This document shows, in pieces, positions 10,298-18,042 of a DNA stretch of 35,512 nt (the first letter of the stretch is position 1; the number at the start of each line of letters is the position of its first letter). The DNA is taken from positions 3,628,334 through 3,663,845 of the forward strand of contig BFEA01000004.1 of the NCBI GenBank assembly GCA_003427395.1. The letters are read 5' to 3'. Source of the stretch: Chara braunii (Eukaryota; Streptophyta; Charophyceae; Charales; Characeae). A program made the translations under genes and the position numbers. Under the pieces are notes generated by a model. The model made no database searches and was not told the origin of the DNA. It saw nothing but the letters and a program-made list of their open reading frames with translations.

Positions 10298-10700
10298 TTA
10301 CAACCAATGTTCCAGGTGAGAGTGGAAGTCAACTTCCTTAGTCTTCTCCCAAGGCTCAATGTAAAGTACTTGCACTGCATCAGCTTTGGTTTTAGCATTT
10401 GTCCGGGCTTCAAGAGCAGGCTGTTGATCAGATTCAGGTTCCTTGGAGGGGCCTGCAACTGACTGTTCAACTCCCCTTGTTGTAGAGAGTGTTGATAACT
10501 CTTCTACGCCCTTTGCCTGTTTCCCTGCACAAGGTAACATTCCTGGACAGTGCGCCCAGGCTTCTGACAATGCAAGCACACTCGCAGTTTGGATCTTCTC
10601 TCCCATCCCTTTTGGCTAATGCGGAGGGTTTCCCAAGGCTTGATGGAAGCATCATCCGGCTTCTCAGGGATGCGTAACGATTGCCTGCTCATAAGGTCGT
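10298..10700 (-). pseudogene. Gag C-terminal part with altered zinc knuckle (Ty3 element A)
   Basis: Minus-strand remnant of gag. In one frame (10692-10504) there is CLHCQKPGRTVQEC, a CX2CX4-X-X4C nucleocapsid knuckle in which the usual His is Arg. In the frame used by pol (10606-10298) a low-complexity linker rich in Ser, Glu, Gln and Ala follows, as is common between gag and protease. A frameshift separates the two. Gag normally packages element RNA. The N-terminal part of gag is not recognisable: the sequence upstream in element orientation runs into an A run and the large palindrome at 10783. Confidence 0.75.
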
Positions 10701-10782
10701 GTCTCCCCAGATACAGTGAGTGTTTGTGCCACTGAAATCCTCATGTTTTTCGCTAGGGTAAAAAAAAAAACAAAATTGTAGC

Positions 10783-11485
10783 TAGTTTATTGGTAACTAA
10801 GTATTGTATTATAGAGCTTCGTAGCACCGTGTTCGCGTTCGGAGGAGAACGCGAACATGTTTGCCCGAACGCGAACAAGCGTTCAAAACCCTTCGAACGC
10901 AAACATGAAAAATATTCAACAAAAAAAAAAACATTCTCAAAAAATTCTGAAAATAATATACGTTATGTAAAATAATAAAACAAGCAACTTTTGTTTTGGA
11001 GTCATGTTCAAATTCTCAGCCAATCATGAGTTAAAAATCAAAAACCGAAAAAATATATATATATATTTTTTCCATACAAAAAAAAAAAATGTTCGCGACC
11101 TGTTCGTGCGAACGCGCGAACATGGAGGGGTGCGTGCGAACGTGCTCGCGTGCTCGCACGAACAGGTCGCGAACATATTTTTTTCTCGTAAGGAAAAAAA
11201 ATATATATATAGTTTTTTCGGTTTTTGATTTTTAACTCATGATTGGCTGAGAATTTGAACATGATTGCAAGGCAAAAGTTGCTTGTTTTATTATTTTACA
11301 TAACATATATGTTTTTCAGAATTTTTTGAGAACGTTTTTTTTTTTTTTTTTAATATTTTTTATGTTCGAGTTCGGAGGGTTTTGGACGCTTGTTCGCGTT
11401 CGGGCGAACATGTTCGCGTTCTCCTCCGAACGCGAACACGGTGCTACGAAGCTCTATACTACAATACTTAGTTACCAATAAACTA
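10783..11485. mobile_element. 703-bp near-perfect palindrome (foldback element)
   Basis: The left arm (about 10783-11121) and right arm (about 11150-11485) are inverted copies. TAGTTTATTGGTAACTAAGT at the left end is matched by the reverse complement of CTTAGTTACCAATAAACTA at the right. Near the middle, TGTTCGCGACCTGTTCGTGC (11089-11108) pairs with its inverse at about 11153-11172. Identical peptides beginning MFKFSANHELK appear on both strands, a direct result of the symmetry. The arms are packed with GTTCG/CGAAC motifs and contain AT-rich blocks. Ends at TA suggest a possible TA target duplication, but the TA may belong to the arms. No coding capacity is visible. It abuts the gag remnant of element A. 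Confidence 0.88.
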
Positions 11486-11599
11486 TAGAGCATTGTATAG
11501 GGCCTATAGGCGACCACAAAACTCCCCTGCAGGGTATAAACTTTAAACAAAATTATATTTTCCAAGGTGAACTTCATAACGATTTTCTTTCACTCTCTT

Positions 11600-12075
11600 T
11601 TTAGGCGACTTCAGCAAGGCAGGTTCCTTTTTTTTGCTTTGTCAACCTTCTTTTCTACAACCTTCCTCATCGCCTTATTGGCTTCTGTGATAGGCTGGTT
11701 TATGTCCATAACAGCGTTCACCTCCAAACCTACATGGGAACTACTTGCCTTTACTCGAGCTTGAGGCTGCATTGTCAAGTAGGGAGTACCTTCAAGCATG
11801 TCCCTTCTCTTCGATTTCTCCACAAACTTTAAGTTAATATTGGATAGTTAGGGCTATTCTTCCTCAAATTGAACCCAATGGATACCTGAACTTGTCGTTG
11901 GTTCGGGTTTTTTGCCATGGACCCTCTTTCTTTCGACCATCTTATCAGTGTTCATTTTCATAGAGGGGTAGAAAAAATCGGTTCCATAGTATCTGGCCAA
12001 CAAACCGAACTTTTCTCATTGAGTTCGATCATCCAACTGGAACTGACGCATATGTGTTAGACTCTCAAACCTTAA
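11600..12075 (-). pseudogene. Unassigned decayed coding-like stretch
   Basis: On the minus strand a fairly long stop-poor run reads through RYYGTDFFYPSMKMNTDKMV and HGKKPEPTTSSGIHWVQF (about 12030-11850). After two stops, a 70-codon frame follows (11823-11611) starting MEKSKRRDMLEG and ending in a lysine-rich, probably helical segment. Amino-acid content is coding-like rather than random, but I do not recognise the family. It lies between the palindrome and the LINE. It could be a 5' part of a retroelement (gag or ORF1) or a host gene fragment. Confidence 0.35.
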
Positions 12076-13067
12076 CTAGACATCTTGCAGACTGAGCAGG
12101 ATATTAAGTGGGCACTTACAACTTTCTACACAGAGTAACTAGGGGGACAGTGGGAGGGATGATTGCTCGTGTTGAATGGGGGGGAGACTAGGATGACTCG
12201 ACTGGGCAGGGATGGCCCAAGGACTACTATTTGGTATTCAATGACGGGATTAACATTGATCCCTCCTTCCCAATGAGACCCCCATCTGAATATCCAGACC
12301 TCTTCCCACCTCACCCCCTCTCCCTGGTGGAGGGCCTGGAGGCTCTTGTTTGATCACAACTTTTGCTGCACCACAAGCAAGATCCACCGCCGGTGCCTCC
12401 CGAGGAGGGAAACAACTTCAGCGTTGCGACGAGCTTTCGGATGCTACACACTACTGGAGCCCGGGAACTAGGCAAGCGTGCAACTGGGGGGTGCTGTCAC
12501 CCAGTAGCAGGGTGAAATGAATTGAATCAACAACTCTGCTCTCTGCGAGATCATTTGAAGATAGACGAGGTGGTGGCTGAGAGGTGACTAAAGAGGAGGA
12601 TAGCAGCTAGCAGAAAGGACTTAAGCTTCACTGTTGGAGAAAGCGCTAACCATACATAAGTGGTGATGGGAGATGCTAGATATGATAGGCTAGAAGAGGC
12701 GCCCTTTTCAAGGGATGAAGAGACACTTCTATCCACACAACTTTTCCTACCGCTCAGTCAATCCCCCTGGGTAATTTGGGGTAATCAATGTTGGCGGGAT
12801 ACTCTCATGTCTGTTTCGCTGGGGGGCAATGCAGGGAATGGATGGGCACAATAGAATGGAGTGGGGACATATCTGATCTGCAACAGCAGTGCTAAAAAGG
12901 CAATAGAGACGACCCCCTGATTTCCAATAACTTGACTGATATAAAACTCTATTTCCCATTACGCCCCCCAGTTGAGTCCATGATCCCTTTCCACCACGTG
13001 CTCTATCTCTAACAAAAGTTTTGTGCTAAATGGTCTGATTTTGAGTAGCTTAATGATAACGCCCCGA
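12076..13067. other. No gene recognised; one weak coding-like patch
   Basis: No domain could be identified. A plus-strand patch at about 12216-12351 reads coding-like (KDYYLVFNDGINIDPSFP and then PPSEYPDLFPPHP) before a TGA, but I cannot name a family. The rest has frequent stops in all frames. It may be the decayed 5' part of the LINE that follows, but no endonuclease motif was seen. Confidence 0.4.
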
Positions 13068-14120
13068 GGATGCCCGCTGGCTGGATGACATTGATGAATT
13101 TCTTCGACCCATGGAGAACAGCCTCACACCAGCCCAGCAGACAAAGCTAGATTTCTCCCTCAGCGAGGAAGAAATCTGGACGACTCTCCTCTAGATGGAG
13201 GAATTCCGGAAAGTCATGTGGTCATTCTCAGTAACGATATGATGCAGTTCTATATAACGGTTTGGGAGACGAGGGAGATGGGGGAGTTGTTAGGGCAAGG
13301 GGAGGCGATAAAATGAATCTTAGGAACTATAGGTCTATAATGGTAGCCTATAAGATGATATCCAAAGTCCTAGCTAACCGCATGATTAAGGTGATCGGGG
13401 ACCTTATTCATCAGACCCAGACAGGTTTCATTTGGAAGAAACATATAAGATAACATCCTCCTTGTTAATGAGATGATTAAATTATCCCGCCAGTCTAAAA
13501 GCAATGCAGCCTTTGTTTTCGTAGATTTTGAAAAGGGATATGGCCACCTCGATTGAATTTTCCTCGATAGATGTTTGCAAAGACTGAATTTCGGCCCAGA
13601 CTTTCGAAAATTGGTGTGGATCTTACATCAAAACGCGACAACCTTAGTCCAGGTGAATGGTTTGCTGACACCAGAAATTAGGCTACAAAGTTCGGTCAGG
13701 CAGGGAGACCCGATTGCTCCTTTCCTCTTCATCATAATAATGGAAGCCATGTCCGTCAACGTCCGTTGCAACAGAGACCTCGAGAAAATCTAGATTGCAG
13801 GCATACTAGAGGGGTTCATCCCGGTCTGCAACCTGTTCGCGAACGACTTGACAATAATCGTGGAAGCGCTAACTCTCAACATGGAGGAAATCCAAAGGGT
13901 CATGGACCGTTTCTGCCTCTAGTCAGACATGGCAGTCAATTGGGGGCAGAAAACATTGGACTGGTGGCTACACCAGCAAAGAGGTCAGCCACATGAAATA
14001 CCTCGTATTACATGGTTGACCTCTGATGTAGTGATCTGAATTCTTGGGGTCAAGATGACAACACACCACCACCCTGCTGAAAATGATGATTGACTCACTT
14101 CCCCGACCGTGGCCAAGCTC
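13068..14120 (+). pseudogene. LINE ORF2 reverse transcriptase fragment, 5' part
   Basis: Decayed non-LTR retrotransposon ORF2 on the plus strand with stops and frameshifts. Recognisable in order: a pre-RT linker (LTPAQQTKLDFSLSEEEIW, about 13120-13185), RT motif LRNYRSIMVAYKMISKVLAN with QTQTGF (13318-13430), FVFVDFEKGYGHLD with the first catalytic Asp (about 13513-13555), and SVRQGDPIAPFLF (about 13690-13735). The active site FANDLTIIVEA (13836-13847 for FAND) has Asn for the first Asp of the usual A-D-D. ORF2 would nick target DNA and reverse transcribe the LINE RNA; this copy is dead. The reading continues to VAKLSQW at 14109-14128, where the repeat-array element begins, and resumes at 14600. 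Confidence 0.88.
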
Positions 14121-14607
14121 TCCCAATGAGAGAAGGTTAACAACAGTCGTATTTTTCATCACCACTTCAGGACGCCCTTCACCATTTTAGGATGCAGCTT
14201 GCCTAAACAAGTGGTTTTCAGGGTTTTCGAACCTTTCACCACTTCAGGACCATTCAGATCTGAAAATCCTGAATGGTCCTGAAGTGGTGAAAGCTCCGAA
14301 GACCCTGAAAACCACCTGTTTAGGCCGGTTGCATCCTCAAGTGGTGAAGGGTGGTTTTCATGGTCTTCGGACCTTTCACCACTTCAGGACCATTCAGGAT
14401 TTTCAGACTGCCCAAAACTCTCACTTGACCACTTCAGGACACCCTTCACCACTTCAGGATGCAGCCTGCCTAAACAGGTGGTTTCAGGGTCTTCGGACCT
14501 TTCACCACTTCAGGACCATTCAAGATTTTCAGATTGCTCAAAACTCTCACTTCAGAATTTTCATTCCTGAATTTTCAGCTACCCGATAACCGTTTGTGTT
14601 CCCAATG
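14121..14607 (+). mobile_element. Repeat-array mobile element, short copy (471 bp) with 8-bp target duplication
   Basis: The element is 14129-14599, flanked by perfect TCCCAATG at 14121-14128 and 14600-14607. It starts AGAGAAGGTTAACAAC and ends ATAACCGTTTGTGT. These ends match those of a longer copy at 23765-25456. Inside are about seven or eight modules containing TTCACCACTTCAGGACCATT in direct orientation or its inverse. One inverted pair (about 14226-14310) would form a very stable hairpin. It sits in the LINE ORF2, and the codons on each side join in frame if the element and one duplicate are removed. The 8-bp duplication fits hAT-like or P-like transposases, but the terminal inverted repeat is weak (AGAGAAGG against ACACAAACGG). 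No transposase is encoded. Confidence 0.88.
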
Positions 14608-14735
14608 GAACCACACGCACGCATTGCTTTTCGGACGGGCCTTGGTGATAAATAATGTGGTGCTGGCCACATTATGGTATAAGTTTGTCTTGTGGCCATT
14701 CAGCAAGGCAACCCAGAGTTGTTTATTCGCTCGTA
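14608..14735 (+). pseudogene. LINE ORF2 fragment, 3' part
   Basis: Continues the LINE ORF2 frame directly after the right-hand target duplication: WNHTHALLFGRALVINNVVL followed by ATLWYKFVLWPFSKA. This is the typical region downstream of the RT catalytic domain in plant LINE ORF2 proteins (the segment with shared spacing of SL..R..V.N.V.LA..WY). Similarity stops near 14735, where a TACGA-rich sequence begins, so the LINE lacks its zinc-knuckle end and 3' UTR. Confidence 0.85.
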
Positions 14736-14850
14736 CGAATACGACTCGTTCATACAGTTCGAACGACCGTACTTACGCTCCCCCGAGAGGTCGTACAGGG
14801 CGTACGAACGGTTGTACGAACCGTCGTACGAGCCGATTCGGGGGTCTTAA
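14736..14850. repeat. TACGA/TTCGAAC motif cluster
   Basis: About nine occurrences of GTACGA, TCGTAC or GAACGA-like motifs in both orientations within ~110 bp. Examples are GCTCGTACGAATACGAC, GGCGTACGAACGG, TTGTACGAACCG and GTCGTACGAGCC. The texture resembles the GTTCG-rich arms of the palindrome at 10783-11485, but the motifs are not the same. It may be the end of another inverted-repeat element that truncated the LINE. Confidence 0.5.
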
Positions 14851-15504
14851 GAGGAGGGAGTCAGTGAACTAAAGGGGCGGGCGGGTTGTGCATGTGAGGG
14901 TCTACCCCCCCAGTGTGAAAAAAACGCAAAAGAAAAAAAATTGTGCAAGGGGTTTGGGAGGGTGGGGAAGCGGGGGGCTTCAATTTTTTTTTTAAAGGTC
15001 CCACTCCCACCCACCCCGTCCCGCAAGTCCGCAAATGCAGGAAAATTATGTAGTCCCGATAGCGGGATTTTCAGCCTTTTTTGGCAATTTTGAGAGCATA
15101 CAGACGGTGCAGCGGCCAGAGAGTGACATGTGGCAAAAAAGGAGAGTGTCGTTACGCCTCGTCCAAGGCCGTTGCATACGCACACTCACGCACCACATGC
15201 CCCGGTTGCCCGCTGCCCCGCTCCCAGATTATATATATCAAGATCCGGGATGCATGTTGCTGCAAGGGGTGCAACCTGGACAACTGCCAACTATGTGCAT
15301 GCGTGGCCGATGCCTTTAACCGCCAGTACCTTTGAACTGCCCCTCCCGAACCAGTCCGGGGCCGTTGTCCAACGCTACGGGAGGGCAAGCCGAAAAAAAA
15401 ACAGAGCTGTCATTGTCATTTCGGAAAAAAAAAAAAAAAAAAAAAGTTGAGGAGCGGGATTGGCATTGCAGCTGGCAGCGGTCCCTGGTTGGTAACCTAG
15501 CTAC
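14851..15504. other. No gene recognised; 21-nt A run
   Basis: No gene signature. The stretch contains A- and T-rich runs, including 21 A at 15425-15445. Open frames here are short and overlap on both strands. Confidence 0.5.
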
Positions 15505-15740
15505 TATGGGTCTCGCTCTGCAACTGGCCAACGTGCAAAAAAATGAGAATGAATCTGCCGTTAGAACATGGAAAGATACACCCCATATTTTTGCCTTTTG
15601 TGAATGTCGTGAGGTCGGCCTTGCTCTACTACTCACGACATTCAGAAAAGGTAAGAATATGGTGGTGTATCTTTCTATGGTCCAATGAAAGATTCATTCT
15701 TATTTTTTTGCATATGGTGAGTAGTGGAGGGAGACCCATA
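15505..15740. mobile_element. ~235-bp foldback MITE
   Basis: Long inverted arms: TATGGGTCTCGCTC and then TGCAAAAAAATGAGAATGAA on the left are matched by the inverse of TTCATTCTTATTTTTTTGCA and GAGGGAGACCCATA on the right. Further in, GGAAAGATACACCCCATAT and TGAATGTCGTGAG pair with their inverses near 15620-15680. The loop is only a few tens of bases. No coding capacity and no certain target duplication. Fragments of the same end recur near 29383-29425 and 29783-29830. Confidence 0.75.
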
Positions 15741-15954
15741 AATCGTTAGTACGGCGTGATTGGAGGACAGATTGTCAGTGACAACGGGACACAATGTCAT
15801 TTTTTTATTTTTTTTATTTTTTTTCGTTTCTGCAAAAAATGAACTTTCATTCCCGCGCGATACTTTTTTCTACAATATGCCTCTGTCTAAAGCGCACAAC
15901 AACCAAAACGCAGTTTACATGCGTTCAGAACGTTGCCTTGTCCTTTTAGATATC

Positions 15955-15992
15955 GTGATTCCCCAAGGAGTCGCGATATCTTGGAGAATCAC
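15955..15992. repeat. Short hairpin
   Basis: GTGATTCCCCAAG (15955-15967) and CTTGGAGAATCAC (15980-15992) are inverted copies with one mismatch around a 12-nt loop. The flanks are A/T-rich runs. Its role is unknown; it may be the tip of a decayed foldback element. Confidence 0.55.
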
Positions 15993-16109
15993 AATATTTT
16001 TTTTACTTTTTTTTTCAGCGAAAAAATACGTTTTTTGTGAGTTTCTATAAACAAAAGTCACGGTGGCCAGTTCCAGCCCTAAGAGGTAGAAAAAGAAGCA
16101 GGGAAAGGT

Positions 16110-16200
16110 ACTGGCGGCTTAACACACTGGTCAAACTCTATCCATGCTTTGGCAATGTGGCATCTGAATGTTGTAGGTTCAAATCCTACTCCCACCAATC
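16110..16200 (+). mobile_element. tRNA-like SINE head
   Basis: The T arm is well formed: stem GTAGG/CCTAC around the seven-base loop TTCAAAT (16173-16189), followed by TCCCACCA. A B-box-like GGTTCAAATCC is therefore present. Upstream, TGGCGGCTTAACACACTGG could serve as an A box and D arm, and CCATG...TGTGG with TTTGGCA between could be a decayed anticodon arm with a UGG-like anticodon. The acceptor 5' strand does not pair, and the stretch between anticodon arm and T arm is too long for a class I tRNA. I therefore read it as the Pol III head of a SINE, not as a working tRNA gene. Confidence 0.45.
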
Positions 16201-16212
16201 TTCCACTATCTA

Positions 16213-16228
16213 CCCCCCCCCCCCCCCC
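16213..16228. repeat. 16-nt C run
   Basis: An uninterrupted run of C just downstream of the tRNA-like head and before the paired repeat that follows. Confidence 0.9.
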
Positions 16229-16269
16229 ACGTTGTGGCTGTTGTTGGTTGCACATGTGACCATCTGCAG

Positions 16270-16500
16270 TGCCACGTAGCAGCTTGCTGAAGATCTTGAA
16301 GACCCCCTTGTCTAAGGGGCTACATTGCAGTGAAATCTGTCTGGCTGATTGAAGATCTCAGCACACCGAGATGATGATGATGATTATTATTTTTTCTAAT
16401 GCTGCAACGGCAGTTTGGCAACAGTGAAGACCTCCTCTAGCTAGCGAGCTACCCAACAGTGCAATCAGGTTGACTGATCAAGATCTCAATCAATCCTAGA
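16270..16500 (+). repeat. Two diverged direct monomers
   Basis: Monomer 1 (about 16278-16375) and monomer 2 (about 16405-16495) share, in order, GAAGACC, a CT-rich bridge with GAGCTAC or GGGCTAC, CAGTG, GGCTGATTGA or GACTGATCA, and AAGATCTCA. Each is followed by an AT-rich end containing GATTATT. They lie right after the tRNA-like head and C run, so they may be the body of a dimeric SINE. Confidence 0.55.
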
Positions 16501-16529
16501 TTATTTTGCTCTTGGTCAACCAAGAGTTT

Positions 16530-16945
16530 GGTATCACCTCCCTTTCACTAACCTACTCTCCCACACCCCCTCTTTCTCTCTCTTTTCCACCATCTAATTA
16601 TTTTTTCTAACTCTCCACTACTCTTCTCCCTTCTTTTCCGGGTTTTCCCTACTTCTCTCCTCCCCTTCCCACTATTCTCTCATACCCCTACCTCTTCACT
16701 AATATTCCACAATCTTTTTTTTCCGTCTCCTCCTTACTCACTCACTTTTTTCCACTAATCTATCCTTCTCTCCACCTTTCTCATTCCTCTCTCTCTCATT
16801 TTCTCCCTCTCCTCTTCCCCTACCCTCCCCCAACTACAACCCCATCATCTCCCCCACCTCCCACCTCAATCTTTTTCTCTTTACCACCTATTTCTCATTT
16901 TCTTCATCACTTTTTTCATTCCCCCCACCCAAACTTTGAATTTTT
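16530..16945 (+). repeat. Long pyrimidine-rich tract
   Basis: For about 400 bases the plus strand is almost entirely C, T and A, with very few G, in CTCTCC, TTCTCC and CCCTCC-like blocks. Such a strand bias can favour triplex DNA. No open frame with a domain signature is present. It may be leader sequence of the plus-strand Ty3 element that starts near 18 kb, but that is not provable here. Confidence 0.6.
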
Positions 16946-17129
16946 GGGTTTTTCTTATTTTGTCTATCTCTTTGATTTAAATTTCTTTTCTTTTCTACAA
17001 AATATTGAATTATCTCATTCCCTACTTCTTTTCTCATTTTTTTATTATTTTATTTTTTATTTTTATATATTATAAAATTTTGAATTTTTCTGCGGCACCT
17101 CTATATTTTGTTAGGACTTGGTCATTTCT

Positions 17130-17490
17130 GCTATCGACGCACACTTTGACCCCTTGGGAGTAACGAAGTGTTGCCGAAATTTTCTCTTCTTCCAGCACAT
17201 TTTGACCTCTTGGGTGTAGCGAAGTGTTGACAATTTTTTTTCCATTTTACTTAGGCATTTTTTTTTACGACACACTTCGACCCCATGGGGGTATCGAAAT
17301 GCTGCCAAAATTTTCGAAAATTTCAAAACTTAGTTTCTTCTTCACTCTTCTCCATCTCCTCGTTTATTTATTTGTTTTTCTGAAATTTTAATTTGCGGCA
17401 TTGTAAAACTTAGTGTGCTTCTCTTAGTCTCCTCTTCCTCTTGGCACATTTTTTACCCCATGGGTGGTAGGGAAATGTTGCCGCAAATTC
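17130..17490 (+). repeat. Four diverged ~45-bp copies
   Basis: A unit close to GCACACTTTGACCCCTTGGG followed by AGTAACGAAGTGTTGCCG and AAATTT occurs at about 17138-17182, 17196-17240, 17268-17315 and 17443-17490. Units vary at several positions and are separated by T- and C-rich spacers. On the minus strand each gives a peptide like FRYPHGVEVC, so the repeat might come from a coding repeat. I do not recognise it. Confidence 0.65.
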
Positions 17491-17519
17491 CAAAAAAATA
17501 AATATTATTTTTCTTTTCA

Positions 17520-17595
17520 CATTTTGCCTAGGCTACCAGCCGGGCCGCCCGGGTCCCCGATGGCCAGCCCGTGCAAGGACCAGGGAAGGTCCCAA

Positions 17596-17633
<38 letters not shown>

Positions 17634-17819
17634 AAAAAAACTATGTTATGCAGAAAAATAAACTGAACAATTTTTGCCTCAGGGTCACATCGGAATTCTT
17701 CACCAAATTTAGAATGAAAAATAAAATTTAAAAATATTTATTTTATTTTTATTATTTTAATTTATTTTGGCCCGGTCGGGCAAGTGACCCCGGGCCACTC
17801 TGGTAGCCTAGCATTTTGC
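17520..17819. mobile_element. hAT-type MITE with perfect ends and 8-bp target duplication
   Basis: The element is 17528-17811 (284 bp). It has perfect 12-bp terminal inverted repeats, CTAGGCTACCAG at the left and CTGGTAGCCTAG at the right, continued imperfectly into GGGCC/GGCCC-rich subterminal motifs. It is flanked by exact CATTTTGC at 17520-17527 and 17812-17819. An 8-bp target duplication with short inverted ends is the signature of hAT-superfamily elements. The interior is AT-rich, has a 32-nt A run (17597-17628) and encodes no transposase, so the element is non-autonomous. P-like elements also make 8-bp duplications and cannot be fully excluded. Confidence 0.92.
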
Positions 17820-18042
17820 TTATTTTTTTCTTTTTTAAGTTTTTTTATTTTTATTAATTTTTATCTGGAAATTTTACTATTTATTTATTTTTCTTCTCCC
17901 CTCCCCTCCATGATTGTTATTTTACTTTCTTGATTAGGTTGCCGCTACTCCACCCTACCCCCCAAACTCCGATTAGGATTTTCTTAGGTTTTTTCTAGGG
18001 CCTAGGGTTCTCCTACCCCCCCTCCTTTTCCGCCTCCTCCTG

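Noticed and set aside
11004-11262. Two 74-codon frames on opposite strands with the same start
   Set aside because: They are mirror images caused by the palindrome, not genes.
16110-16197. A functional tRNA gene
   Set aside because: The T arm is good, but the acceptor stem does not pair and the spacing to the anticodon arm is wrong.
16531-16545. TGGTATCACCTCC resembling a tRNA-iMet primer-binding site ahead of element B
   Set aside because: Only eight bases match, gag starts 1.5 kb further on, and no LTR-like sequence before it recurs after 26.6 kb.
17950-18012. AGGGTT/CTAGGG motifs resembling telomere repeat
   Set aside because: Only isolated copies, not a tandem array.
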